From: Tritrichomonas musculus
Lineage: Eukaryota; Parabasalia; Tritrichomonadida; Tritrichomonadidae
Direction: 5' to 3'
Assembly: GCA_039105265.1 (NCBI GenBank)
Contig: JAPFFF010000020.1
Span: forward strand, 2,125,001-2,189,000
DNA: 64,000 nt
The notes below the pieces were generated by a model. The model worked only from the letters and a program-made list of their open reading frames with translations, was not told where the DNA came from and did not search any database. Positions 9,102 through 19,941 of the stretch are shown piece after piece; the stretch's first letter is position 1; the number at the start of each line of letters is the position of its first letter. Position numbers and translations under genes: made by a program.

Positions 9102-12100
9102 TTATTCATCAACCAAATTATAAATATTATGTTTATGTCTGTTGAAAGAGTAGATCATCATTGACAAGAAAATAATGACACCGATTGAGCCAATGATTAT
9201 GCAAGCGATAATTGCAGAATCGAGACCACGTTTTCCTTTTGTCTGGTCAATTCCGTCATCTATTTTATTCATTGTTCTATTCAAAAACAAGCCAATGTGT
9301 GAAGGAAAGCCTGATGTTTGATAACCCGATTGACTGAAAGTGATTGGATGAGTTGAATATATCAATTCAGCGCAAATCACTTCGAATGAGATTGTTTTAT
9401 TAGCGAAATTGAAAGACATAGAATTATCGACGAAAGAAATTTTCGACATCAATTCTTCACAATTGATATCAATCACAGAATTCGCTATTTGAAAAGGTTG
9501 ATTAAAGAATGAATCGAAACTCTCAGACACGTTAAACTCAGAAACATTAGCAAACTCAAAAGAGAACATGTTTGTATTAATTGCACTTTCAATCATTGAT
9601 GGTTTATTTCTATTTTCAGGATCACAATTCCAATAGATTTGAATTTCATCAAGGAAAGAAGGTGATTTCAATGTTGATGTATTAAACATTACAATTGAAT
9701 TTGATTCTCTCCACATTCTTTGTGTTATTGCATTATTCATGATGAATCGATCTCGAAAGACAATCAAAATAGAATCAGAATGAATAATTGTTGCATAACC
9801 GTAAATAACTGCTTCTTTATTAACTTCTAGATACAAAGTTGTATCGATATCTAAAACACTTATTTCACAACTGTAACCAAGAATGAATTTTGAATTGATT
9901 GAAATGATCGATTGAATTCTATCACTTGTTCGATGTATTGTAACTTTTCTTGCCGATGCACGATTCAAATAATTTCCAAATTTAAAATCATCGAAATCAA
10001 TCGGAAGTATTTCTGATGGTAGTTCTAATGTCAATGTTCCAGATACTAAAATGATTGGTTGAAATGAAACTCTTTCCCATTTTCCACTACCAATCAAGTA
10101 TGCATTAACATTAGTGCTGAATGAAATATAAAGAGGAAATGGATTTGATGTTTCTAAGCCAATATTGATCATTCTATTAAATAGCTTACCAAATGCATTT
10201 GTGGATGAAATTGGAAGAAGAAGATTCGAATGATTAAATCCTTTAATTTCACGTTCTTCGTCCTCTGGTAAATCATCTGTATAATAACGCCAACCGTAAT
10301 CAGTGAATGTAATATTTTTCACTTTTGCTGTAGTTGAAAGAATGATAACTTTAATGTCTTTAGCAAAAGGTTCAATTTCGGTTAATTGTGAAAATTCTCT
10401 CAATGTAACCGATTTGAAATTCTCAATTTTAATGCCTTGAAAAAGTTGTGATAAAGAACAGCATTTATAAATAATAATATCACTCTCAAATGACACAACA
10501 TTTGTCCATTTGATGTTCATTTCAACAGTTGATGATCCAATTTGTAACGTTTCAATCATGTTGGCACTTTTTTGGTCAATTTTAATGGTCAAATTGCATT
10601 TAGTAATTGACTGGATTATCAATGTAACTGGTTGTGTACTTTGAGACAAAACGGTTAGATCAAGTGTATAATTTTTCACTGAAAATGTGATCGTTATTTT
10701 TCTTTGAAAATTTTCATAATTTTCTGTCCAATCGTCTCCTTCATTTTTAATGGTGACCGTTAAGGTTTGACTACTTGACTTTGTTTTGTTTACACACAAA
10801 CATCCCTCTTCAAAAACCACTTGAAAGGCGTCGCCATAATCGCTTTCAATTTCGAAATCATCAAGGTTAACAGAACTATTGTTTTCGACGCACATTACTT
10901 GCGTAATTGTTCCAGCAGAACCTGGTGTATAAGGTGAAATTCTAGCCTTGCCAGAAACGGTTTTAACCGTTATTAAATTTCTGTTACCGAGATTAATTAA
11001 CGGATTATCAATGAAGAATAAATTATCAACATTGACACTTTTTGTAACAGATGATTTAATGTAAAGATCACCTTTATAATCAACGGAATCAGATGTTGTT
11101 GCTGCCGTTATGTTAATGAAGCAATCTTCAACAGGTTCAGTTCGATATGGAATAGAAAGAGAATCGCATTGAATAGACAAATTTCCATCAATTGGTGAAT
11201 CTCCGTAATAAGAAAAAGTGTTACTATACAAAGTAGTATTAGCGAATATCAGCTCATCTTGAAGATGAAGATTAACATAAGATAAAACAACGCCAATAAT
11301 TGGTGTTGGATTATTCCAATACAAATCCGACATCACCAAAGTTAATGTAAAAAGTTCACCTGTCACAATATTAAAACAAGTGCCAAATTGCGTCATGTAA
11401 TTGCCTTCATTCAGAGTGACATTATTATATGCAGATGTGTACAGATTTTGGTTGATATAAAAATAATGTGGAAATTCATTTGTATAGTTTAAATAACCGC
11501 TAACGGATAATGACACATATGAGGCTTCTATGTTGAAATAAAAGGCATTTGAATAATTGATCATTTCTGGCAATTTTACAATAATTTGCGTCTTGTTAAG
11601 AAGATCAACAATCATTGTGTCATTCTCAAATAACACTTCTGTATCTTCATATAGATCAATAGAAAACATGTATGCTTCAGCATACTTCATTTCAAGCTCT
11701 AATTCGATCGTTTCTGGATATGAAAAATTTGGCATCACTTCACGATAAATTGAAAGTCGGCAAAATGTTAGATTTTGAAAAACTGGAAGAAAATTTAATG
11801 GCATCTCCGATATCTTGGTCCTTAATTGAAACCCCGGATCAGAGCTGATGTTGACATTGTTGCCAATCGAAATTTTTGACGTATTTAATGATGTGCCTTT
11901 GAAAATAACACTAATGTTGGAAAATGTAAACCCAGGACAATTGTCATCTGTGTCTGTTGATGTATCCAGAGTAAATGTGGCAAAGCCTTTGGTTTTGTTG
12001 GAGATAAAAGAATATGTGGGAAATGTATTGGCACGATGAAGAGTGGCAACTTTGTAATAAAACATGGGAAGTTCATTACAATCAAGTTCGAGATCTTCAT

Positions 12101-12257
12101 CAATTGTTATCGTAGGTAGGCGTTGAAGTGATAAATCCATTGAATTAATTCGATCAACTAAAGCGTCGCGTGTGTCACATCTGTATTTTTCTATATCATA
12201 TCCAATTGCTATATAATATGATGATCTAACGGTAAAAGCATAAAAAAGAAGAAGCAT
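9102..12257 (-). CDS. Large type I surface membrane protein, function unknown
   Basis: This 1051-residue protein opens with a short hydrophobic signal-like segment (MLLLFYAFTV). Near the C-terminus it has one strong membrane helix (AIIACIIIGSIGVIIFLSM, about residues 1010-1030). A short basic tail follows and ends NIYNLVDE, where YNLV fits the YxxPhi endocytic sorting signal. The roughly 1000-residue outer part is rich in Asn, Ser, Thr and beta-prone sequence, with many N-x-S/T sites. It shows no obvious repeats or catalytic motif. Trichomonads display many such single-pass proteins with a short cytoplasmic tail. A role in adhesion or host contact is a guess. The gene is convergent with the kinase at 7102. 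Confidence 0.75.
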   Translation of the reverse strand: MLLLFYAFTVRSSYYIAIGYDIEKYRCDTRDALVDRINSMDLSLQRLPTITIDEDLELDCNELPMFYYKVATLHRANTFPTYSFISNKTKGFATFTLDTSTDTDDNCPGFTFSNISVIFKGTSLNTSKISIGNNVNISSDPGFQLRTKISEMPLNFLPVFQNLTFCRLSIYREVMPNFSYPETIELELEMKYAEAYMFSIDLYEDTEVLFENDTMIVDLLNKTQIIVKLPEMINYSNAFYFNIEASYVSLSVSGYLNYTNEFPHYFYINQNLYTSAYNNVTLNEGNYMTQFGTCFNIVTGELFTLTLVMSDLYWNNPTPIIGVVLSYVNLHLQDELIFANTTLYSNTFSYYGDSPIDGNLSIQCDSLSIPYRTEPVEDCFINITAATTSDSVDYKGDLYIKSSVTKSVNVDNLFFIDNPLINLGNRNLITVKTVSGKARISPYTPGSAGTITQVMCVENNSSVNLDDFEIESDYGDAFQVVFEEGCLCVNKTKSSSQTLTVTIKNEGDDWTENYENFQRKITITFSVKNYTLDLTVLSQSTQPVTLIIQSITKCNLTIKIDQKSANMIETLQIGSSTVEMNIKWTNVVSFESDIIIYKCCSLSQLFQGIKIENFKSVTLREFSQLTEIEPFAKDIKVIILSTTAKVKNITFTDYGWRYYTDDLPEDEEREIKGFNHSNLLLPISSTNAFGKLFNRMINIGLETSNPFPLYISFSTNVNAYLIGSGKWERVSFQPIILVSGTLTLELPSEILPIDFDDFKFGNYLNRASARKVTIHRTSDRIQSIISINSKFILGYSCEISVLDIDTTLYLEVNKEAVIYGYATIIHSDSILIVFRDRFIMNNAITQRMWRESNSIVMFNTSTLKSPSFLDEIQIYWNCDPENRNKPSMIESAINTNMFSFEFANVSEFNVSESFDSFFNQPFQIANSVIDINCEELMSKISFVDNSMSFNFANKTISFEVICAELIYSTHPITFSQSGYQTSGFPSHIGLFLNRTMNKIDDGIDQTKGKRGLDSAIIACIIIGSIGVIIFLSMMIYSFNRHKHNIYNLVDE

Positions 12258-12460
12258 ATATAATTTTATTATATTTGACCTTTGGATTTTACCATTCTAA
12301 ATTATCGTTTTTTAAAATTTAATTATCTTTAAATCAATTAATGTTATGCTGAAATTTATTTATAATTTATTTTTTAAATATTATTTTGTAAATTATATTA
12401 ATTAAAAAATAATTAAAATTTACATTTGATAGATAAAAATAAAAAGATAAATCCAAAAAA
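12258..12460. other. AT-rich spacer upstream of the surface-protein gene
   Basis: This spacer lies between the surface-protein start and the tRNA. On the minus strand, a short upstream ATG frame (MVKSKGQI) precedes the start at 12257. I see no other feature. Confidence 0.3.
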
Positions 12461-12532
12461 TGACTCGGAACGGAATCGAACCGATACCAAATCTGTGTTA
12501 GAGATTCGTTCTTGCCATTAAACTACCAAGGC
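12461..12532 (-). tRNA. tRNA-Val (anticodon AAC)
   Basis: Read on the minus strand, the 72-nt sequence folds as a tRNA. It has an acceptor GCCTTGG/CCGAGTC plus discriminator A, and a D-arm with TAGTTTAATGG (A box). A perfect 5-bp anticodon stem AATCT/AGATT holds the loop CTAACAC (anticodon AAC), and the T-loop TTCGATT sits in GGTTCGATTCC (B box). A run of six T follows immediately at the 3' end, as expected for Pol III termination. There is one mismatch in the acceptor stem and one in the T stem, so a recently decayed copy is possible, but the promoter boxes and terminator are intact. Confidence 0.8.
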
Positions 12533-12864
12533 TCATATTAAAACTGTTTTGTTTTGTTATATAATGTTTTATTTAAAGATAGTATTTATTCAAATAATAA
12601 ATATCAAATATAAATTAATATTATTTTCTTGTCAGTTTGGCCTGTTATATATATTAATAATTAAATCTATATTTGTTTGTTACGAATGAAAAATAGAAAT
12701 TGAAATAAAATAAATTCAGTTTATTTTATATTTTATGTAAAAATTGAATGGTATTGAATTGATTATTTTTTACAATTTCATAAAACTTATTGAATTTGTT
12801 TTTAACTAAGAAAAGTGTATTTAATTAAACATATTGAATTGCGTTTTTTTACTTCATATATTAG
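12533..12864. promoter_or_regulatory. Spacer between the tRNA and the CAMK-like kinase
   Basis: This AT-rich spacer should contain the kinase promoter. The bases just before the ATG (TTCATATATTAG) loosely resemble the trichomonad initiator element TCAYTWYTCATTA, but the match is weak. I see nothing else. Confidence 0.25.
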
Positions 12865-14193
12865 ATGACAAAAATGTTTAAAGGAAAGCGAATTGATAAA
12901 TTTATTCTCGTCAAAGAAGTCGGAATAGGTAATTGGTCTTTTGTATATTTAGCAGAATATAGAGAAGAAAATTCAAAAGAAATTCAATATGCGGCTTGTA
13001 AAATAATTCCAAAAGAAAAGATTATAGGGCAAAAGAAGGATCAGTTAATTCAAGGAATCAAAAATCATCAATTAATGCATCATCCAAATGTTGTTCAATT
13101 AATTGATATATTCACTGATGACGAATACATTTACTTATTTATTGAATTATGTGAATGTAGTATATTTGATTTTACCATCTCTCGCGGAAAGATAAAAGAA
13201 GAAGATGCTGCTTTTTACTTCAAACAAGTATTAACTGGACTTAAATATATTCATTCAATTAATATTGCTCATTGTGATCTAAGGCCTGAACATATTCTCC
13301 TTGATTTAAATGGGAACGTTAAAATTACTGATTTTATTTTTTCTGATATAATCGACAATGCTTACCATTATGACAAAAAATATGCATGCTTTGCTTCCCC
13401 AGAACTGATAAATGAAAGAAAATGTGACAAAAAACTAAGTGATATCTGGTCATGCGGAGTAATATTATATTTCATTACTACTGGATCATTACCATGGTCA
13501 AATAATGAAGATTTTCAGAGTCAAATTAAAGCAGGAGAATATAAAATTCCTTCTTTTCTATCTGAAAAATGTGCAGATTTAATAAGAAAGTTGATGAACG
13601 TTGATCCTTCAAAAAGAATTACAATTGATGAAGCTCTCAATCATCCTTTATTGAAAGATATTGATGTTTATCCTTTTGCTTTAAATCATTGCTATGTTCC
13701 CATAGAAAAAATAGATCATCTTTTTGAATCAGGAAAAAATCATCACAAAGAAGGCAAAATAATTTCAAAAAGTCACAAAGAGAATAAGCATCACCATAAA
13801 AAACATGAGGATGATTCAAAACATAAAAATGAACTTGATGAAGTTAATATGAAATATATGTCAAAAAGTCGAAGAGAAAGTAAAAGTAGTGATGATAAAA
13901 ATAATTCAAAACACAACAGAAAAAGTGATGAAATTAAATTGGAAAGTTCATCAAGAAGTAGAAAAAATAGTAAAAATAATCTGAAACTTAATCACAATGA
14001 CAAATTTGAAATAGTTGATTCAACATCAAGAAATACTACAAAATCAAAGATATTAAATGACTTTGATTATGATTCTGATGAGATTATGATGTCACAGAAA
14101 AGTTTAGAATCAGAATTTGAAAAAATGGCGGAAAAGAATCGTTCTAATAACAAGCATCTTTGTATGATAAAACATTGTTTGGAAACAGATTAA
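12865..14193 (+). CDS. CAMK-like serine/threonine protein kinase with a basic, Ser/His-rich tail
   Basis: This 442-residue protein has its kinase domain at about residues 13-270. The glycine loop is GIGNWSFV (20-27) and the ATP lysine is in YAACKII (K46). The catalytic loop is HCDLRPEH (D138, with His in place of the usual Asn), the DFG position reads DFI (156-158), and SPE (178-180) and DIWSCGV follow. The fold is of the CAMK/AMPK type, ending in DPSKRITIDEALNHPLL. The non-standard metal-binding residues leave catalysis uncertain. The tail from about 285 is rich in Lys, His, Ser and Asn, probably disordered, and offers many phosphorylation sites. The start could also be the ATG four codons in. 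Confidence 0.85.
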   Translation: MTKMFKGKRIDKFILVKEVGIGNWSFVYLAEYREENSKEIQYAACKIIPKEKIIGQKKDQLIQGIKNHQLMHHPNVVQLIDIFTDDEYIYLFIELCECSIFDFTISRGKIKEEDAAFYFKQVLTGLKYIHSINIAHCDLRPEHILLDLNGNVKITDFIFSDIIDNAYHYDKKYACFASPELINERKCDKKLSDIWSCGVILYFITTGSLPWSNNEDFQSQIKAGEYKIPSFLSEKCADLIRKLMNVDPSKRITIDEALNHPLLKDIDVYPFALNHCYVPIEKIDHLFESGKNHHKEGKIISKSHKENKHHHKKHEDDSKHKNELDEVNMKYMSKSRRESKSSDDKNNSKHNRKSDEIKLESSSRSRKNSKNNLKLNHNDKFEIVDSTSRNTTKSKILNDFDYDSDEIMMSQKSLESEFEKMAEKNRSNNKHLCMIKHCLETD

Positions 14194-14277
14194 AACGCAT
14201 ATATGTATGTGTTGTTTAATGAAATTGGTATCAATTAAATAAAATTATATGTTATCTTAAAAATTTTTTTAATGTTT

Positions 14278-15115
14278 GTCTTGACCAGGCTTGCTAAAAG
14301 GGCTGCCCGGGCAGGCTCGGGCAAAAAAGTGGCAATTGGCACTTTTGGCCCTTGAGCAATTTACGGGCCAAACATGTGGCTCGTGTGAATTTTGCTTCCT
14401 CTCAATTTTAATACCCACGGGCAAAAAAAAGTTTAGGCCCTTGTAATTTTCTTTTTCCTATCTATTTCAGCATTTTTATTTTTTATATTAGAGAATTCTT
14501 TCAAATAAATAATGATATAAAATAAATGATTTTAATTGCAAGTCATTCAGTTCCTGATTTTTATATAAAAAATGATGAATTTATTGTAATAAAATGATTT
14601 TCATTTCTTAGATCAAATTGGCAAAAGTTTTTTTGGATAAAAATGAAACTTCACACCAAAAAGTTATAATTTTGATTAAATATTTTTCAAAATTATTAAT
14701 TATTAATGAAGATATTATAACATTTTTATTAATTAATTTCACTTTTTCTATGAGATCTCAGAAATATTAACGGGTATATAAGTATTGCGTCAAAACTCTG
14801 AAATGAACAACGAATATACAACATTAATTAATCACTTATTATTATTTAGTCATATGATGTATTATATATAGAATATTGATTAAAATTAGAAAGATTCTAA
14901 AAAATGTATTATTTTTTTTATAAACTTTTTCATAAGTTTTTTGCCTGGAGCATTTGCCCGGGCAATGGTATAAAGGGTGCGAGTCCGGGCGGGCAAAACG
15001 GTTTGGACGGGCCAGCCCGTGCCCGGGCCACCCTGTGCCCCGCTTGGCCCCGGCCCGAAGGTCACCTCGGACCACTCGCTCCTGCCCTTGCCCTTTTAGC
15101 AAGCCTGGTCTTGAC
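14278..15115. mobile_element. Non-autonomous hAT transposon (MITE-like) with 8-bp target duplication
   Basis: The element spans 14286-15107 (822 bp). Its ends are perfect 18-bp inverted repeats starting CAGGCTTGCTAAAAGGGC. Both sides carry the 8-bp duplication GTCTTGAC (14278-14285 and 15108-15115). An 8-bp duplication with CAGG-type ends fits the hAT superfamily. The terminal 100-180 bp are strikingly GC-rich (GCCCGGGC motifs) against an AT-rich core and host. Short frames in the GC-rich end have no coding character and there is no transposase, so it depends on a partner elsewhere. Confidence 0.85.
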
Positions 15116-16148
15116 TGTAAAATAAATGGTTTAGTTAAAAGAGTGAAGAAAGAAGTTTAAAATGACGATTAGTTGTATAAAAGTTATTTGTTTTAACAAA
15201 ATTATAGAGCTGGTAATTTTTGTTGAGCCAAAAAAAAAAAATTGTCGCTACGAATTAATCTTTACTTTTTTTACATCACATTTTTATTAACGTAACTTTT
15301 TAAAAAATCAAAAATTTTGATGTAAATCAGTTATTTATGTTTAAAACAATATTTTTATTCATAATCTAAAGATAAAAATTATTTTTCATTAACTCTTGCT
15401 AATTTTGATCAAAAAACCATGTTATCGCAGATGATTATATCTGATAGATATAATTAGAAGCAAAATATCATAGAAAAAAAGGTTTTGTACGTCGGTACTA
15501 TTATAAAATAATTCAAATGCATCGAATAAATAAATCAAAACGATTTAGCCAATCATAATAAGTCGAAATAAAATCAGAATTTTTTAATAAATATAAAGTG
15601 CCATTTTACACCATCAAAAGAATGATCAAAGAAATATCAAAGTTTTAATAATTTATTAGCAATAATAACTGAATAAAAATTATTTCTGCTTTATATTCAT
15701 GCTTTTTTTATTTTAATTGACTAAATTTTTGAAGGTAAAAATATTTTTCAAATAAAAAAATTAACGGAAAATTACATATGTATTTACATATGTAATTTCT
15801 ATCGTCCTGTGTAATTACATTGTATATACAAAAAGTAAAGATTACTACGAATCAATTTTTCAAACAAATCAACTTGTGATTAATGAACAAGAATTTGAAA
15901 AAAATGGCGGAATAAAATGATATCATTTTATGTGCTTCAAAGATAACAAATTAGAATCATCAGCAAATATGACTTTTATTTACTCATTAATGTTGAGTTA
16001 AATAACAATTTTCCAATACTTTTTAACTTCGAAATATTCGAAAATTTCACTTCTTGAAGTTTGTAACAGTGCATAAATGCACATGATCCAATTTTTGTGA
16101 CATTTTGTTGAATTGAAATTTTATTATTTAATTTTTTTTTTTTTTTAA
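15116..16148. other. AT-rich region without recognisable genes
   Basis: About 1 kb of AT-rich sequence follows the hAT element. It holds a small palindromic stretch around ACATATGTATTTACATATGT near 15775. No coding frame or RNA gene is visible. Confidence 0.4.
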
Positions 16149-16412
16149 TTAAGAATTGTGTGCAAATTCAACTTTTTCTAAGATTCTTGCATGCGTTGAA
16201 TACTTTTTGAGTTTATAAAAATGTTCTTCTGGTACAAAAGCGGGAAAGAATTTGAAAAAATCAGAAATGTCATGTTTATTCAGCAGATTGAATTCACAGA
16301 ACTGAGTGATGACAGACTTCGCACTTTTATTGACATTTTTGACAGCAGCGAAATGAGCGTCCAACTGTAGAATAAAATCAGCAAACTCCTCATAAATTGT
16401 ATATACACTAAA
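16149..16412 (-). pseudogene. Short protein-coding remnant on the minus strand
   Basis: About 88 codons are open from 16412 down to a stop at 16149, with normal coding composition but no ATG near the beginning. The text (for example DFFKFFPAFVPEEHF) resembles the helical N-terminal parts of trichomonad repeat proteins. It is probably a fragment of a host gene; I cannot name the family. Confidence 0.3.
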
Positions 16413-16595
16413 AATAAAAAAAAAACAATATAAGGCTTAATATAATATGACAACGCATAGAATATATGCTTATATATTATTATAGAATATATATAGATAA
16501 ATATTATTCAAGTATGTTTTATACAATTTGATATAATTATATTTTTTTATTATAAAAATATTTTTTCATATCACATTTCAATATTTTGGTACAAG

Positions 16596-18017
16596 ATGAG
16601 TTCTGAAGAATTTGTCGAAAAAATGAAAAACATTCAGAGTGTTCTTTTAGAATTTCTTGAAGAAGAATCAGATGCAGATGACAAATATGAAAATTTCATT
16701 AATCTTGTCTCGATTCAACAAATGATTAATGACGAACATGAATTCAAAGCATTATTACAATTAATGGTGAGCATTGTGAAAAATCATCATCATGATCGTA
16801 ATTTTATTTCTAAAGTTGAGCGAGTTTTAAGACATTTCAAACAAGATCTCCAAAAATATTTTTCAAATTCAGAAATTTTCGACATTTTCAAAGTTAACAA
16901 GAGAATGCTTCTATTTCTTCTTGAAGAAAAAATGATGATAATTGATGAATACATTTTTTCAATAATTATGAAAAACTTTTATATCAGGAGTAACTATTGT
17001 GAATATTTTCAACCAGAAATCAAACCGTTTGTCACAGAAGAAAACATTGAAAAATACTGCCGCGAGAATAAATCATTAAAAGATCCTGAATTTATTGAAC
17101 GAATGAACAAGGAAGTTGAATCCGATTTCTATGAAAAACGACGAGAAGGAGCAAATGATGATTCTTTGTGTGAACTGATTCGAAACAACGAAATCAAAGA
17201 ATTTATCAGATTTACAGAACAAAGAAATTTGTCACTCGAAATTTACATTAAAAAATCAATTTTTGAAACAAACCAACTTTTGACATTTTATGACAAAATC
17301 AGTCTGATTGAATATGCATCATTTTATGGCTCGAATGACATCATCAAATACATGGAAAAGCAAGGAGTTGAACTGACATCATCGATGTGGATTTATGGAA
17401 TTCACAGTTGTAATGCAGAACTGATCAGATATCTTGAAGAGAATCATGTTTCACCACCAGATAATGACTATGAAAGAATTCTTGAAGAATCGATTAAATG
17501 TCATCACAACGAAATTTCGAACTACATCATTGATAATTTAATGAACGAAGAAGATCTACAATATAACATTGAAAACATCTATTGTCACAATCTTTATCGA
17601 TATGCATCTGAATATTACAATTATTGTTTTTTTCCAACAAACATGAAATACAAAAACATGTTTTTTTATTTATGTGAATTTGATTATTACACACTTGTGA
17701 AACTTTATTTGACAGAAGGAACCATTGACATAAATGCTAAAATTAAACATCAATCATTTAAATGTCATTTTAAATCAAAAACATTTGTAATATTCAAATC
17801 TAACTTTTTTGATTATATTGAAAAATTGAATGATTTATGGAATTTAACTCGAACATTTAATGATACGGCGTTGATTCTTGCTGCAAATAAAGGCCATAAA
17901 GAAATTGTTGAACTATTAATAAGCCAAGAAGGCATTGATATCAACATTCAAGACATTTTAAATCAAAAACATTCATTCTATTCAAATCTAACTTTTTTCA
18001 TGATATTGAAAAATTGA
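16596..18017 (+). CDS. Ankyrin repeat protein, DUF3447 type
   Basis: The 473 residues begin MSSEEFVEKMKNIQ. The first 180 residues are helical and charged, as in the trichomonad DUF3447 ankyrin proteins. Residues 190-330 contain irregular ankyrin-like hairpins (LIEYASFYGSNDIIKYME, MWIYGIHSCNAELIRYLEE). One canonical ankyrin repeat lies near the end (TALILAANKGHKEIVELLI). The frame stops at 18017, just after this repeat. Downstream the repeat is amplified in tandem (17826-18953), and the family's usual C-terminal end (AAIDYAREENHREIVDLLF) lies at about 18990-19075 in a frame not reached. The ancestral gene was probably longer, and this allele encodes a shortened product. Function is likely protein binding in the cytosol. 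Confidence 0.8.
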   Translation: MSSEEFVEKMKNIQSVLLEFLEEESDADDKYENFINLVSIQQMINDEHEFKALLQLMVSIVKNHHHDRNFISKVERVLRHFKQDLQKYFSNSEIFDIFKVNKRMLLFLLEEKMMIIDEYIFSIIMKNFYIRSNYCEYFQPEIKPFVTEENIEKYCRENKSLKDPEFIERMNKEVESDFYEKRREGANDDSLCELIRNNEIKEFIRFTEQRNLSLEIYIKKSIFETNQLLTFYDKISLIEYASFYGSNDIIKYMEKQGVELTSSMWIYGIHSCNAELIRYLEENHVSPPDNDYERILEESIKCHHNEISNYIIDNLMNEEDLQYNIENIYCHNLYRYASEYYNYCFFPTNMKYKNMFFYLCEFDYYTLVKLYLTEGTIDINAKIKHQSFKCHFKSKTFVIFKSNFFDYIEKLNDLWNLTRTFNDTALILAANKGHKEIVELLISQEGIDINIQDILNQKHSFYSNLTFFMILKN

Positions 18018-18953
18018 ATGATTTATGGAATTTAACTCGAACATTTAATTGTACGGCGTTGATTTGGGCTGCATATAAAGGCCATAAAGAAATTGTTGAA
18101 CTATTAATAAGCCAAGAAGGCATTGATATCAACATTCAAGACATTTTAAATCAAAAACATTCATAATATTCAAATCTAACTTTTTTCATAGGATTGAAAA
18201 ATTGAATGATTTATGGAATTTAACTAGAACATTTAATAATAAGGCGTTGATTCTTGCTGCAATGGATGGCCATAAAGAAATTGTTGAACTATTAATAAGC
18301 CAAGAAGGCATTGATATCAACATTCGAGACATTTTAAATCAAAAACATTCATTCTATTCAAATCTAACTTTTTTCATGATATTGAAAAATTGAATGATTT
18401 ATGGAATTTAACTCGAACATTTAATGATACGGCGTTGATTTGTGCTGCAGAAGAAGGTCATAAAGAAATTGTTGAACTATTAATAAGCCAAGAAGGCATT
18501 GATATCAACATTCAAGACATTTTAAATCAAAAACATTCATAATATTCAAATCTAACTTTTTTCATTATATTGAAAAATTGAATGATTTATGGAATTTAAC
18601 TCGAACATTTAATAATACGGCGTTGATTCTTGCTGCAATGGATGGCCATAAAGAAATTGTTGAACTATTAATAAGCCAAGAAGGCATTGATATCAACATT
18701 CGAGACATTTTAAATCAAAAACATTCATAAAATTCAAATCTAACTTTTTTCATGGTATTGAAAAATTGAATGATTTATGGAATTTAACTCGAACATTTAA
18801 TTGGACAGCGTTGATTTGGGCTGCATATAAAGGCCATAAAGAAATTGTTGAACTATTAATAAGCCAAGAAGGCATTGATATCAACATTCAAGACATTTTA
18901 AATCAAAAACATTCATAATATTCAAATCTAACTTTTTTCATAGGATTGAAAAA
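17826..18953 (+). repeat. Six tandem 188-bp ankyrin-coding units
   Basis: The marker TTGAATGATTTATGG recurs at 17826, 18014, 18202, 18390, 18578, 18766 and 18954, exactly 188 bp apart. Each unit encodes one ankyrin repeat plus a linker. Because 188 is not a multiple of three, successive units lie in different frames, and the frame meets a stop in or just after each unit. The copies differ mostly at a few codons (ANKGH, AYKGH, AMDGH, AEEGH), so the expansion is recent. No intron signals are visible that would restore phase. Confidence 0.9.
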
Positions 18954-19080
18954 TTGAATGATTTATGGAATTTTGAAATAAAATATTCACAAAGCTGCCA
19001 TTGACTATGCAAGAGAAGAAAATCATCGAGAAATTGTTGACCTTCTATTTAAATGGCCTATCAAAGTAAAGCCCTAAGGC
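18954..19080 (+). pseudogene. Orphaned 3' end of the ankyrin gene
   Basis: After the last 188-bp unit, sequence encoding a final ankyrin hairpin (AAIDYAREENHREIVDLLF) and the ending KVKP-stop is preserved. It is out of phase with the open frame upstream. This is the normal end of such ankyrin proteins, cut off by the repeat expansion. Confidence 0.65.
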
Positions 19081-19941
19081 GAGAAATTGAAATCTTAATG
19101 ATTAATAAAAATTAATTACTACACTATAATCATAATTATATTTTTATTTTTAATAGAATAGTATTTTAATATTATATTATTGAGACTTTTTATTCATGAA
19201 ATGGAGGGCATGAATTTTGAACTTTCTTTGCAAAGATTTTCTCTGATTAGAAAAAAAAAAAACTCCCTTAAACTAGTGTTCAGCGGTTGTATTTACTATT
19301 GTATACAACTTAATAATATTTTCTATTAGACCTAAATATATAAATAAGTATAATGTTTTGACATAATTTAAACAAATAATTAGTATGTATGCAATCATAT
19401 ATATATATTATATTTTCTTATTATATTGTTTCCTACATTTATATACTATATGCAAAAATTTATAAAAAGAAATACTTCTATACCATTATTCAACGTTGGA
19501 TAATGCAATTAAACCACTTGATGAACGCGAAATCTTAGAAGTCGGTTGTAATTTTAGAAATTGGTTTTTCAATTTATAACGAATCTTAAGAAAATTTCAA
19601 TTATTTAAAATCCTTGATATTGGAATAAGAATAAAATAAAAAAGAAATACAATAGTTAAAATATTTTATTATATTAATTAATAATATTAATATGAATAAA
19701 AATTGATATATTTTGGCTTATTAATTAAAAAAAATATATTTCAAATCAAAAAATTCCCTGATCCCGCTTAAATTCGTAATTTTAAAGGTTAACTAAAATT
19801 TTCATGAGTTTATTAACTATTATAAAAATGAAAAAATAATAATAAGCATAAAAAAAAATAAACTTTTAACCATATTAAAGCTTATACTAAATAAATATGA
19901 AATTAAATTCTAAAATTAAACTTTATAGTAATAAAAGTCTG
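19081..19941. other. AT-rich intergenic region with one arm of a 27-bp inverted repeat
   Basis: No gene is visible here. At 19756-19782 lies a 27-bp sequence beginning CCCTGATCCCGCTTAAATTC whose perfect reverse complement is at 31986-32012. The motif ATTGTTTCCTACATTT near 19424 recurs in the same orientation near 32046. Confidence 0.5.

Noticed and set aside
14842-15160. Three overlapping frames rich in Gly, Arg, Ala and Pro
   Set aside because: They read through the GC-rich end of the hAT element and cross its boundary; the composition follows the GC content and not codon use.
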